A DNA stretch of 64,000 bases from Collinsella sp. AF23-2 (GTDB lineage: Bacteria > Actinomycetota > Coriobacteriia > Coriobacteriales > Coriobacteriaceae): contig NZ_QRVG01000003.1 of assembly GCF_003459245.1 (NCBI RefSeq), forward strand, positions 62,001 to 126,000. The letters are read 5' to 3'. Position 1 is the first letter of the stretch, and the number at the start of each line of letters is the position of its first letter. The translations under genes and the position numbers were made by a program. Of this stretch, positions 50,931-59,483 are shown piece by piece. The notes under the pieces were generated by a model. That model did not search any database, was not told the DNA's origin, and was given only the letters and a program-made list of their open reading frames with translations.

Positions 50931-52733
50931 TTACGCCTCCAAGAATGCGCCGGTCTGGCGGCCCCACAGGCTCGCGTACTCGCCACCCGCCTCGACAAGC
51001 TGCGCATGCGTGCCGTCCTCGACAATCTCGCCATCGGCCAGCACCACAATGCGGTCGAGCGCCGCCACGGTGGACAGGCGGTGCGCCACCACAATGGAGG
51101 TACGTCCACGCATCAGGTTTTCGAGCGCCTCCTGCACCAGCGCCTCGGACTCGCTGTCGAGGGCAGAGGTCGCCTCGTCGAGCACCAGAATCGGCGCGTC
51201 GGTTAGGATGGCGCGGGCGATAGCCACGCGCTGACGCTGGCCGCCCGAGAGCTTAACGCCGCGCTCGCCCACCATGGTGTCAAAGCCACGGGGCAAGCGG
51301 TCGATAAACTCCAGGGCATTGGCCAGGCGCGCGGCCTCGCGAATCTGCTCGTCGGTGGTGTTGGGACGACCGTAGGCAATGTTTTCGCGAATGGAGCGGT
51401 GAAACAGCAGCGCCTCCTGCGGCACGTAGGCAACCTGGCGGCGCAGGCTCTGCTGCGTGCAGCGCGAGACGTTCTGGCCGTCCACGAGCACGCGGCCGCC
51501 CTGCACATCGTCCAAGCGCAACAGCAGCTTGGTGAGCGTCGACTTGCCCGAGCCCGATTTACCCACCAGGCCCACGCGCTGGCCCGCCGCCACGTGAAGC
51601 GTCAGGTCGTCGAACACGTTCTCGCCCGCCGCGGCGTCACGATATGCAAAGCTCAGGTGCTCAAAATCAATCGCACCTTCGGTCACTTTAAGCTCGGGAG
51701 CGTTCTCGTCGTCTGCCACCAGACGCGGCTCGTCCAGCACGCGCGTCATCTCGGCCGCATCACCGAGCGCGCGGTTGATGCGCTGCATCATGGAGCTTAC
51801 GTAGTTCAGACGCATGGTGAGGTTATAGGTGTAGGTAAAGATCATGACGAGCGAGCCGGCCGAGATGCCAAACCACGCGTTGCCGCCCGCCACGAACACA
51901 CTCACCACGGCCATGGTGATGACGATAAGGCCCGAGGTCGTAAAGTTGCGCTGCATCATGGCGTGCATCGAGACCGTCTCGGCGTCGCGCGCGGCACGAT
52001 CGGCGGCGTCGAACAGATCGCGTTCAAAGTCCTCGCGCCCGCAGGTCTTGACGGCCAAGATGTTCGTGACCGCGTCGGAGAGCACGCCCGAGAGCTTGTT
52101 CTGGGCGGCGGACGTCGCGGCCGAAAGCGGCATGATGCGCTTGTACATAAGCCAGACAAACGCGATGTAGACGACCATGATGCACACCAGGATCACGGTA
52201 AACGTCGGCACCACCGGGGCGAGTGCGGCCACGGTGCAGATGACCGAGGCGATGGTGGGGATGAGCGAATACACCGTCACGTCGACCAGACCGGTGTAGC
52301 CGCTCATAAAACGGCTTGTCTGGCTCACAAGCGATCCGCCAAAGCGGCTGGTATGGAATGTCATGGATTGGTTGGAGAGTGTGTCAAAGCACAGGCGCGC
52401 CAGGTGATAGTTGCCCGCGATCTCGAGCTTGTAGACGGTGTAGTCCTGCAGCTTGGAGAGGATCTGGCCCACCAGGTTGACGAGCACGAGCGCCAGAATG
52501 TAGGGACCGAAGACCTCAAACACCTGGTCACCCGCCACGGGACCGGCTTGAACGCGGTCGACAATGAGGGCCATCACATAGGTATTGGCAAACGTCAGCA
52601 AAAAGATGTAGCCCGCCGACGAGAACACCGAGAGAAAGACAATCAGCGGCTGCGTGCGCGTGACATCCCAAAAACGCTGTAGCGTGCGGCGCACGGTGGA
52701 GCGTTTGAGCGGGCTGGTGCTTCTCTGAGACAT
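50931..52733 (-). CDS. ABC transporter, fused permease and ATP-binding domains
   Basis: 600 residues, an exporter half-transporter. Six membrane helices lie in about 1-320. The ATPase domain follows: Walker A VGKSGSGKST (about 395), signature LSGGQRQRVAIARA (about 500), Walker B ILVLDEATSALDSE (about 520) and the H-loop VAHRLS. It would work as a homodimer or with another half-transporter; no partner is adjacent, so a homodimer is likely. The substrate (lipid, peptide or drug) is unknown. ATG at 52731-52733 follows AAAGGA. Downstream is nth. Confidence 0.92.
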   Translation of the reverse strand: MSQRSTSPLKRSTVRRTLQRFWDVTRTQPLIVFLSVFSSAGYIFLLTFANTYVMALIVDRVQAGPVAGDQVFEVFGPYILALVLVNLVGQILSKLQDYTVYKLEIAGNYHLARLCFDTLSNQSMTFHTSRFGGSLVSQTSRFMSGYTGLVDVTVYSLIPTIASVICTVAALAPVVPTFTVILVCIMVVYIAFVWLMYKRIMPLSAATSAAQNKLSGVLSDAVTNILAVKTCGREDFERDLFDAADRAARDAETVSMHAMMQRNFTTSGLIVITMAVVSVFVAGGNAWFGISAGSLVMIFTYTYNLTMRLNYVSSMMQRINRALGDAAEMTRVLDEPRLVADDENAPELKVTEGAIDFEHLSFAYRDAAAGENVFDDLTLHVAAGQRVGLVGKSGSGKSTLTKLLLRLDDVQGGRVLVDGQNVSRCTQQSLRRQVAYVPQEALLFHRSIRENIAYGRPNTTDEQIREAARLANALEFIDRLPRGFDTMVGERGVKLSGGQRQRVAIARAILTDAPILVLDEATSALDSESEALVQEALENLMRGRTSIVVAHRLSTVAALDRIVVLADGEIVEDGTHAQLVEAGGEYASLWGRQTGAFLEA

Positions 52734-52860
52734 GGGCTTCCTTTCGCGTCTGATAGGGCGAAACGCCATTGTTGCACATTGAAGCGCACTTCAGGCAAGC
52801 ACGATGCGAAAAGCAGCGGGGCATCCGCGTTTGCGCCGGCGCCCCGCCGTCTTGTTGCAA

Positions 52861-54216
52861 TTAGTCCTCGTCTTCTTGGTCTGTGGGAAAGCCCGCGGGC
52901 GTGAGCCCCAAGATCTCATCGGCTTGGTCGGCGTCTTCCAGCGCGTCGATGTCCTTGAGCTTGCGCTCCATGACGTTGGTGCGCGTGGTAATGATGCCCT
53001 CGACCGTTTTGCCCGCGGTCTCGATCTGCTGCTGGACGCGGCGCAGCGCCTTTTGATAGCGCGGCAGCTCGGCCTTGACAGCGGAGAGCACGCGCAGTAC
53101 ATCGTCGGTGCGTTTTTGCAGCTTAAACGTTTGGTAACTCATCTGCAGGCTGTTGAGAATGGCCGCCATGGTGCTAGGGCCGGCAACGTTGACATGATAG
53201 TCGCGGCCCAGGGTCTCGATAAGCCCGGGGCGGCTGACGACCTCAGCGTACAGCCCCTCAAACGGAACGAACATGATGCCAAAGTTGGTGGTCACGGGCA
53301 CGCTCAGATACTTTTCGCAGATGTCCTTTGCCTCACGCTTGACCATAGCGTCAAGCGTCTTGCGCGCGGCGGCGACGGCATCCGCGTCGCCCGACTCCTG
53401 GGCATCGAGCAGATGCTCGTACGCGTCGCCCGGGAATTTGGAGTCAATCGGCAGCAGTACGGGGTCGCCCTCGTCTACCGGCAGCTTGACGGCAAACTCA
53501 ACACGCTCCGAGGCGCCGGGCTTGGTGGCAACGTTTTCCAGATACTGATCGGGTGTGAGGATATCCGCCAGGATCGCGCCCAGCTGCACCTCGCCCAAAA
53601 TGCCGCGCGCCTTGACGTTACCCAGCACGCGCTTAAGGTCGCCCACGCCAGTGGCGATAGATTGCATGTCGCCCAGGCCCTTGTACACGGCCTCGAGCTG
53701 GTCGCTCACCTGCTTAAACGATGCAGACAGACGGTCGTTGAGCGTGCGAGAGAGCTTCTCGTCCACCGTCGCACGCATCTGATCGAGCTGCACGTTGTTG
53801 TCTTTGCGGATGGCGCCCAGCTGAGCATCGACCGTCTCGCGCACCTTGTCCAGGCGATGCTCGATGCCCTCGCGATTGGCGCCGAGCTGTTGGGCCGTCT
53901 CACGGCGCAGGTCATCCATCCGGTCACCAGCTTGCGAGAACTCGCGTGCGATGGCCAGGTAACGTTGCTGCTCCACGGCCGCATCGGTCGTCTGCTGCTG
54001 CGCGATGGCATTGGCCGTGCGGCGTGTTTCGGCCAGCGCGACGTTCAGGGCATCGAGCGCGTTGTTGGCCTGCTCGAGTGCTGCCAGCGTTTCCGCGCTA
54101 CTGTCGCCACGCTCCCGCAACTCGGCACGAAGGCCCTTGAGCTGCAGGGCACAGGCCGCAGCGACCCCCACCGCCACCAAAGCAATCACAATAAGTGCAA
54201 TATCAATTGCAGACAT
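52861..54216 (-). CDS. rmuC: DNA recombination protein RmuC
   Basis: 451 residues. An N-terminal membrane helix (about 5-25; IALIVIALVAVGVAAACAL) precedes a long coiled coil (about 25-185). The RmuC nuclease-like domain starts near ARGILGEVQLGAILADIL (about 205) and includes LLPIDSKFPGDAYEHLL, ICEKYLSVPVTTNFGIMFVPFEGLYAEV. RmuC limits inversions at short inverted repeats in E. coli, which is of interest in a region so rich in palindromes. ATG at 54214-54216 is preferred over the longer frame. Confidence 0.94.
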   Translation of the reverse strand: MSAIDIALIVIALVAVGVAAACALQLKGLRAELRERGDSSAETLAALEQANNALDALNVALAETRRTANAIAQQQTTDAAVEQQRYLAIAREFSQAGDRMDDLRRETAQQLGANREGIEHRLDKVRETVDAQLGAIRKDNNVQLDQMRATVDEKLSRTLNDRLSASFKQVSDQLEAVYKGLGDMQSIATGVGDLKRVLGNVKARGILGEVQLGAILADILTPDQYLENVATKPGASERVEFAVKLPVDEGDPVLLPIDSKFPGDAYEHLLDAQESGDADAVAAARKTLDAMVKREAKDICEKYLSVPVTTNFGIMFVPFEGLYAEVVSRPGLIETLGRDYHVNVAGPSTMAAILNSLQMSYQTFKLQKRTDDVLRVLSAVKAELPRYQKALRRVQQQIETAGKTVEGIITTRTNVMERKLKDIDALEDADQADEILGLTPAGFPTDQEDED

Positions 54217-54340
54217 AAACTCCGCCCAACAAACCCAATCGATCATCAATCAAAACCGCGATCAATCTTACCCCGCCACACACACGGATCACTCACTGCC
54301 TTGCAGACAAATTTCTCTTAGAGCCGCGGACGCTAAAACG

Positions 54341-54775
54341 CTAACTCTCCCAGCCGGCGCGGATGGTTGTTATGACGTCATCTAGGCGCTGGCCCAGGGC
54401 CGCTAGATGTTGGAGCACCTCGTTGGGCGATGCACCGTTGAGGATGCACGTGAGGGCATACGACGCCAGAAAGATGGCCGCAAGCCCCAACGGGATGAGC
54501 ACGATCATCGCCAACGTACGCAGGCGCTGGGCCCAGCGACGGCGACGCGCACGATGCTTGTCGAACGCGAGCTCCTGCGCATATGAATCTTGCTGTACGG
54601 AATAGGCCTCTGGCGCCGATTCACACCCGGGCACAGCTGCAGGTACAGCAGCGGGCACGACGTTTTGCACGGGCGCCTGGTTGGCAACCCCTTGCATTTG
54701 CATCTCCATGAGTCGTTGCTGCTGACGCAGCATGCGCTCAGCTTGTTGCTGCGGAGTCTCAAGAAACAGATCCAT
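54341..54775 (-). CDS. Small single-span membrane protein, unknown
   Basis: 144 residues. A Gln/Met-rich N-terminal stretch (QQQAERMLRQQQRLMEMQMQ) and a Val/Pro/Ala linker precede a basic patch (KHRARRRRWAQRLR) and one membrane helix (about 87-110; TLAMIVLIPLGLAAIFLASYALTCI), then a short tail (about 30 residues) with QHLAALGQRLDDVITTI. The positive-inside rule puts the N-terminus in the cytoplasm. ATG at 54773-54775 has GGAGG upstream. No family is recognised; it is upstream of rmuC on the same strand. Confidence 0.7.
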   Translation of the reverse strand: MDLFLETPQQQAERMLRQQQRLMEMQMQGVANQAPVQNVVPAAVPAAVPGCESAPEAYSVQQDSYAQELAFDKHRARRRRWAQRLRTLAMIVLIPLGLAAIFLASYALTCILNGASPNEVLQHLAALGQRLDDVITTIRAGWES

Positions 54776-55218
54776 GCTGGCCTCCAAAATCGGAGCATTC
54801 GACGCTTACGACCAGCATCCCGCACCGCCATGACCGCGACAACGCAATCGCCGGCAATAGCCACAAAGTTTCTTTTGCTCAAAAGCTGTCGAAAAGCTCA
54901 ACAACTCCCCTACCAGCACTTTCTCTGAGCTTTTTTCGCCAACAATCTTTTGGCCTTCCACCCTTACGCCAACTGACCAAAATCTAACCAATAGCTTGAC
55001 GAAAACTGTGGAGACCGGGACCCCACAAAAACGTGCCGCCCCAAAAAGGGGCGGCACACAACCTTTTTTATCAGCTTTTCTGTATCGAGCACGCGACGAC
55101 CCAACGCCGGAGCGCAGGGCGGGGAAATACCTTTGCCTCGCGCGACCCTGCGGAGCCGTGAGCGAGAGGGAAAGGTATTTCCCCGCCCTGCGCTCCGCAG
55201 TCCACGTTCGTATCGGCG
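54776..55218. repeat. Intergenic region with long inverted repeat 55108-55197
   Basis: No gene. GTGCCGCCCC/GGGGCGGCAC at 55030-55055, followed by ACAACCTTTTTT, may terminate transcription on the plus strand. At 55108-55197 a perfect 27-bp inverted repeat (CGGAGCGCAGGGCGGGGAAA...) encloses a 36-base loop and abuts the rubrerythrin 3' end. Confidence 0.75.
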
Positions 55219-55758
55219 CTAGTAGTTCACCACCTGCTCCTCAAAGTACGCCTTGGGGTGGTTGCACACCGGGCACACCTCAGGCGCCTCGGCACCCACA
55301 TGCAGGTGCCCGCAGTTCAGGCACTTCCACACCTTTACGCCCTCACGCTCAAACACCTCGCCCGACTCGATGCGCTCGACGAGCTTGTTGTAGCGCTCCT
55401 CGTGGGCCTTCTCGACGGCGGCGACACCACGGAACTTTGCGGCAATCTCGGCAAAGCCCTCTTCCTCGGCGGTCTTGGCAAACTCGTCGTACATCGTGGT
55501 CCACTCGTAGTTCTCACCCGCGGCGGCATCGCGCAGATTGTCCAGGGTATCGGGGACGGCGCCATCGTGCAGATACTTAAACCACAGCTTGGCGTGCTCG
55601 GACTCGTTGCCAGCCGTCTCGGCAAAGATGTTCGAGATCTGAACGTAGCCGTCCTTCTTTGCCTTGGAGGCATAGTAGCGATACTTGGTGTGTGCCTGGG
55701 ACTCACCGGCAAAAGCGGTCTCGAGGTTCTTCTTGGTTTGGGAATTCTCAAAATCCAT
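55219..55758 (-). CDS. Rubrerythrin
   Basis: 179 residues. Non-haem iron peroxidase that detoxifies hydrogen peroxide in anaerobes. The N-terminal ferritin-like four-helix domain carries the diiron ligands ([33 protein letters not shown]). The C-terminal rubredoxin-like domain has CLNCGHLH and [14 protein letters not shown] at 55756-55758. It lies in a stress-related group with a MutY-like glycosylase and an Rrf2 regulator on the same strand. Confidence 0.96.
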   Translation of the reverse strand: MDFENSQTKKNLETAFAGESQAHTKYRYYASKAKKDGYVQISNIFAETAGNESEHAKLWFKYLHDGAVPDTLDNLRDAAAGENYEWTTMYDEFAKTAEEEGFAEIAAKFRGVAAVEKAHEERYNKLVERIESGEVFEREGVKVWKCLNCGHLHVGAEAPEVCPVCNHPKAYFEEQVVNY

Positions 55759-55872
55759 AGGTGTACTTCCCTTCAACGCATGCCGCCCGTAGGCTTCGAG
55801 CGGCCTCGTCTTTAGGATGCCCTCATGCCGAAAATCTAAACCTTACAATCCTGTTCTTCAGATTTGCACGGG

Positions 55873-56778
55873 CTAGATGCTCAGCCAGCGATCGCCCTCG
55901 GCTCGGCAAAAGCCCTCACGCTCCAGGTCGGCCAGAATGCCCGCGACAAGCTCGCGCTCGACCGGTCCACGCCCAGCCGCCGCTTCCATCTCGTTAACGC
56001 CCACCACGGCATCAGCAAGCGTAATCCCCGCCGGCTGGCCATCGCGCGCTGCCAGCAACATGCGCACGATATGCGCGCGCTTTTGGCGACGTGAGCCCTC
56101 AAACTTTGATTGACGGCTATAGCCCGCCGAGCGCCTGGACGGATTGGGCAACGTCTTTTTTAGATATGCGCCGTAATCTAGCAACGCGTAATACCACGCG
56201 CGCGGCGTATCGGCATCATCGAGCGGCACGGCAAAGGGAGCGATCTCGTCGGTCGCCGCACCGGGGGCCGCCGGACAGGCCGCCTGAATCAGCGGCACCA
56301 GCTCGCGATCGGGAACAGCCGGTACATCGGGAAAGAAGTGATGCAGAAAGACCGTGCGCACGTTGGTCTCCAGATACACGCCCGGAAGATCAAACGCAAA
56401 CGACCGGATACCTTGCGCCGTTGCCGGGCCAATACCAGGCAGAGCGACCAAGTCACGCGTCTCGTGCGGAAACTCCCCGCCCCAATCCTCTACGACCCGT
56501 TGAGCGGCCCCGTGAAGCGCCAGAGCGCGTCGGTTGTAGCCCATGCCCTGCCAAGCGTCCAAAACATCGGAAGGCGCGGCCTGGGCAAGCGCCTGCACGG
56601 TCGGAAAGCGATCGAGCCACGCCGGCATACGCGTCTCCACGCGTGGTACCTGTGTTTGCTGCAGCATGACCTCAGAAAGCCAAATGATGTACGGATCGCG
56701 CGTGCGGCGCCACGGAAGGTCGCGATAACGCAGGACCCCTTCCGAACGAATCATCGAACGAAAGGGGTCCTGAATCAT
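55873..56778 (-). CDS. MutY-like HhH-GPD DNA glycosylase without Fe-S cluster
   Basis: 301 residues. MutY features are clear: LPWRRTRDPYIIWLSEVMLQ (Glu36 in the position of the catalytic Glu), then QTQVPRV, and the HhH motif LPGIGPATAQGIRSFAF (about 113-129). Two deviations: the usual catalytic Asp position of DGNV reads LETNVRTVF (Glu137), and no four-cysteine Fe-S cluster follows ALLDYGAYLKK. The C-terminal part is basic and lacks an evident NUDT-type domain. It may remove adenine opposite 8-oxoguanine or another base. ATG at 56776-56778; the next gene upstream is the Rrf2 regulator, 21 bases away. Confidence 0.85.
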   Translation of the reverse strand: MIQDPFRSMIRSEGVLRYRDLPWRRTRDPYIIWLSEVMLQQTQVPRVETRMPAWLDRFPTVQALAQAAPSDVLDAWQGMGYNRRALALHGAAQRVVEDWGGEFPHETRDLVALPGIGPATAQGIRSFAFDLPGVYLETNVRTVFLHHFFPDVPAVPDRELVPLIQAACPAAPGAATDEIAPFAVPLDDADTPRAWYYALLDYGAYLKKTLPNPSRRSAGYSRQSKFEGSRRQKRAHIVRMLLAARDGQPAGITLADAVVGVNEMEAAAGRGPVERELVAGILADLEREGFCRAEGDRWLSI

Positions 56779-56799
56779 GGCTATGCTCCTTATGCGGCG

Positions 56800-57285
56800 C
56801 TATTCCTCCCGGCAAGCGCACGCGCAGGTGGCGTACTCGGGAAACGCTTCGCGGTCGGCGAACTTGGGATCGACGGCCGGGAACTGGCGGTGAGCGACGA
56901 TGTCGCCGAGCGAAACGGAATCGAGGTAGTCGCGCATCAACGCCTGGGCTCCGGCCCACAGGGGATGATAGCAGCACGTGCCCATGCGCGCACAGTCACC
57001 ATCGGGCGCGGTGCAATCATTCATAACCATAGGGCCTTGAACGGCCTCGACGACCTGGCGGATAGTGACGTCGTCCGGACTGACCTTGAGACGCATGCCA
57101 CCGTGGACGCCACGCAGGCTCTCCACAATACCGGCCTGGACCAAACCGTGCTGAATCGAGCGGGCAAACGAATACGGAACATTGACCTCTTCGGCAGCGG
57201 TGCGAACAGAAAGCAAACGCTCCGGATCCTCGGCAAGCATCGCCAACATACGAAGGGCGTAATCAGTCTTCCTCGATATGTCCAT
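56800..57285 (-). CDS. Rrf2 family transcriptional regulator, IscR-like cysteines
   Basis: 161 residues. Winged helix (about 1-80; RKTDYALRMLAML, VRTAAEEVNVPYSFARSI, SLRGVHGGMRL) and three cysteines at 91, 98 and 104 with the C-x6-C-x5-C spacing of Fe-S-binding IscR/NsrR/RsrR proteins. A second cluster (CACAC) ends the protein. It probably senses iron, nitric oxide or redox state. It is the first gene of a likely Rrf2-MutY-rubrerythrin unit, and an operator-like palindrome (GTTGCGCAAC inside TGAAC/GTTCA) lies about 190 bases upstream. ATG at 57283-57285. Confidence 0.93.
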   Translation of the reverse strand: MDISRKTDYALRMLAMLAEDPERLLSVRTAAEEVNVPYSFARSIQHGLVQAGIVESLRGVHGGMRLKVSPDDVTIRQVVEAVQGPMVMNDCTAPDGDCARMGTCCYHPLWAGAQALMRDYLDSVSLGDIVAHRQFPAVDPKFADREAFPEYATCACACREE

Positions 57286-57607
57286 TTTTCCCCTTTCAAG
57301 GAATACGAACAGCTCGAACGAGCTCCGGGGCCGAGCTTGTGTCGAGACGCCAATGACCGCTAGGACATCCAAATGGTAAATCGGATATCCACTGAACGCC
57401 GCGCTCGGAGCGAAATGCATCAGATGCGGCCTACGGTGCAATTTAGTATAACCTAACCCCCTGTCTCGTTGAACAGGTGTTGCGCAACAAAGCTGTTGTT
57501 CAGACAAATATACTTATTAGATTTTACTTGCGTTCCCGAAGGCGCGGGGATTCTGGGCGAAGATGCGCCAGGGCGATCGTTCTATCGAAACAAAGTGCAT
57601 CAAACGC
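57286..57607. other. Intergenic region upstream of the Rrf2 gene
   Basis: No gene. At about 57470-57506 the sequence GTTGAACAGG, GTTGCGCAAC and GTTGTTCA forms nested palindromes that could be an Rrf2 operator, though its distance from the gene is large. Nothing else stands out. Confidence 0.35.
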
Positions 57608-57635
57608 AAAAAGCCACGTCCGAAGACGTGGCTTT
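57608..57635 (-). terminator. Terminator of tRNA-Asp
   Basis: On the minus strand AAAGCCACGTC-TTCG-GACGTGGCTTTTT, a textbook tetraloop hairpin with T-run, starts nine bases after the tRNA. Confidence 0.93.
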
Positions 57636-57643
57636 AATTGCGT

Positions 57644-57721
<78 letters not shown>

Positions 57722-57829
57722 AGGCAGGCGTTCGCGTTTGTTTCCGCTCGCGTGCGCTGCGGGGATTAGTATACACAGAAGTCTGTCCGGCGCGCAACAA
57801 CTTTTTTGAAAAAATTTTTGGGGCCATCC

Positions 57830-57972
57830 GGGAGGGTCTCCGGGGCTGGGGGCGGGGGTTAAGTTTGCTGCTCTACAGTCCTGCGCAAGACGGAAAGCAC
57901 ATTAAGTGCTTTCCTTTGCGTGCGGAACTCGCGACAAACTTAACCCCCGCCCCCAGCCCCGGAGACCCTCCC
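57830..57972. repeat. 143-bp inverted repeat with perfect 38-bp arms
   Basis: GGGAGGGTCTCCGGGGCTGG... is exactly complementary to the right arm ending ...CCGGAGACCCTCCC over 38 bp. The 67-base loop holds a second perfect hairpin, GGAAAGCAC-ATTAA-GTGCTTTCC (57892-57914). No coding potential. It lies between tRNA-Asp and the YfcE-like gene, in a stretch of about 400 bases with no gene. Confidence 0.92.
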
Positions 57973-58087
57973 TGCCGTCACATTGTTCAACCAGTTTTTC
58001 GGGCGTGCGCCGCTGCGCGGCTAGCCCGCATGCTCCTCGGCGGGGTTGGTCTGATTGTTCTGGTTGGACTTCTTACTTTGGCTCAAA

Positions 58088-58123
58088 GAAAAACGGGAGA
58101 TGCGTTGTGCATCCCCCGTTTTT
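58088..58123 (-). terminator. Terminator of the phosphoesterase gene
   Basis: AACGGGGGATGC and GCATCTCCCGTT pair and are followed on the minus strand by TTTTTC. It can also act on plus-strand transcripts. Confidence 0.85.
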
Positions 58124-58130
58124 GTTGCGG

Positions 58131-58598
58131 TTAGTCCAAGTCAATAAACTTGGTGCTTAGGATCTTGCCGTCTTTAACGAGCATTCTGGCCATGGTGGGG
58201 CCTCGGGTGCCTCTGGGGTAGCTGGCGCTGCCCGGGTTGAGGACTAAGCAGCGGCCCACTTGGGCTTCTTTGGTTACGTGGGTGTGGCCGTTGATGGCTA
58301 CGTCTACGGATCCCACCGGAAGGTCTTCGCGGTAGTGGGCTACGGCGAATTTGAGACCTTCGTAGGTAAAGAGCGCAAGACGGTCTACATCGGGGCCGTA
58401 GTCGCGGTAGTAATCGTTGTTGCCCAATACGGCCCGCACGGGGGCGATGGTGCACAGGTGCTCGTAGTCCATCTCTGACGTGAGGTCGCCGGCGTGGATG
58501 ATCAGGTCTGCGCCCTCAAGCTCATCCAAGAGCGCAGGCGATAAATAGCCGTGGGTGTCCGAGATGATGTCGATGCGCTTGGCGCTTGCACTGTTCAT
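58131..58598 (-). CDS. YfcE/MJ0936 family metallophosphoesterase
   Basis: 155 residues, the small single-domain calcineurin-like phosphoesterase. Metal-binding motifs in order: IISDTHG (about 11-17), IHAGDLTS (about 34-41), VLGNNDYY (about 57-64), AHY, and NGHTHV (about 103-108). Members of this family hydrolyse phosphodiesters, with unclear cellular targets. The start ATG is at 58596-58598. Terminators flank it on both sides, so it is a single-gene unit. Confidence 0.93.
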   Translation of the reverse strand: MNSASAKRIDIISDTHGYLSPALLDELEGADLIIHAGDLTSEMDYEHLCTIAPVRAVLGNNDYYRDYGPDVDRLALFTYEGLKFAVAHYREDLPVGSVDVAINGHTHVTKEAQVGRCLVLNPGSASYPRGTRGPTMARMLVKDGKILSTKFIDLD

Positions 58599-58637
58599 GG
58601 GATCCCTTCCGCAAAAAACGATTCGGCAGATACATAC

Positions 58638-58688
58638 AAAAAAGGCCCCACGGCTCCGCAGACGATGGGTCTACAGGGCTGCGGGGCC
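58638..58688 (-). terminator. Terminator of the GT2-histidine kinase-LytTR operon
   Basis: GGCCCCGCAGCC pairs imperfectly with GGAGCCGTGGGGCC on the minus strand, ending in TTTTTTG. It lies six bases after the response regulator stop. Confidence 0.8.
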
Positions 58689-58694
58689 AGTGTG

Positions 58695-59411
58695 CTAGAG
58701 ACTCAGGGCCTTCTTGAGCGGCACGACGCGGCGGCGCGAAACCGGCACGCGTTCGTCGACGCCCGTAATGCCCAGTTGGATGGCGCCCGAGGGCACCGTC
58801 TCAACGTCCGTGACGCACGCTAGGTTGACGATATAGCGGCGGTGAACACGGAAGAAGCCAAAGTCGCAGAGCTTGGCCTCAAACTGCGCCAGCGAGGTCG
58901 TCGACAAAAAGCGATCATCGACGGTATAGATGCAGGAGTAATCGTCCTTTGCCATGATAAAGCGGATGTCATCCACGGGAATGAGCACCTTGCGGCCGCC
59001 CTTTTCCACCGGGATACGCTCGATGGTCACCTTGCTGTCCGTAACCGGCTTGGCGCGTTGCATGACCTTCTCGATCGCGCGATCCAAGCGAGCTTCCTCG
59101 ACCGGCTTCATCAGATAATCGACAGCATCCACGTCGAATGCCTCGACCGCATGGTCGCTATACGCAGTCACAAACACGATCGCCGGCGGATTTTTGAGCT
59201 TATGCAGCGCCTCGGCAAGTTGCAGGCCCGAGGCACCGGGCATCGAGATATCGAGAAACACGACATCCACGCGACTTTCCATAAGCATCTCGATGGCGGA
59301 GCGGACGCTCGACGCCTCCGTGATCGTGCCGATCTTGCCCGTTTGCTCGAGCAGGAAGCGAAGCTCCGAGCGAGCCGGCGCCTCATCATCCACAATCATC
59401 GCACGCAGCAT
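58695..59411 (-). CDS. LytTR family response regulator
   Basis: 238 residues. Receiver domain (about 1-115): acidic pocket IVDDE, phosphoacceptor Asp in VVFLDISMPG (about residue 53), Lys in DYLMKPVE (about 102). A LytTR DNA-binding domain follows (about 135-235; VLIPVDDIRFIMAKDDYSCI, FFRVHRRYIVNL). Such regulators bind paired direct repeats and control wall, virulence or bacteriocin genes. It is the last gene of an operon with its histidine kinase and a glycosyltransferase. Start ATG at 59409-59411; a weak AAAGG lies upstream. Confidence 0.94.
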   Translation of the reverse strand: MLRAMIVDDEAPARSELRFLLEQTGKIGTITEASSVRSAIEMLMESRVDVVFLDISMPGASGLQLAEALHKLKNPPAIVFVTAYSDHAVEAFDVDAVDYLMKPVEEARLDRAIEKVMQRAKPVTDSKVTIERIPVEKGGRKVLIPVDDIRFIMAKDDYSCIYTVDDRFLSTTSLAQFEAKLCDFGFFRVHRRYIVNLACVTDVETVPSGAIQLGITGVDERVPVSRRRVVPLKKALSL

Positions 59412-59483
59412 AGGGATAAAACCTTTCGTCAACTAACTACGCCGGGCGTCCGTCGCATGACGTTGAGCCCGTAGCTTTTTATT

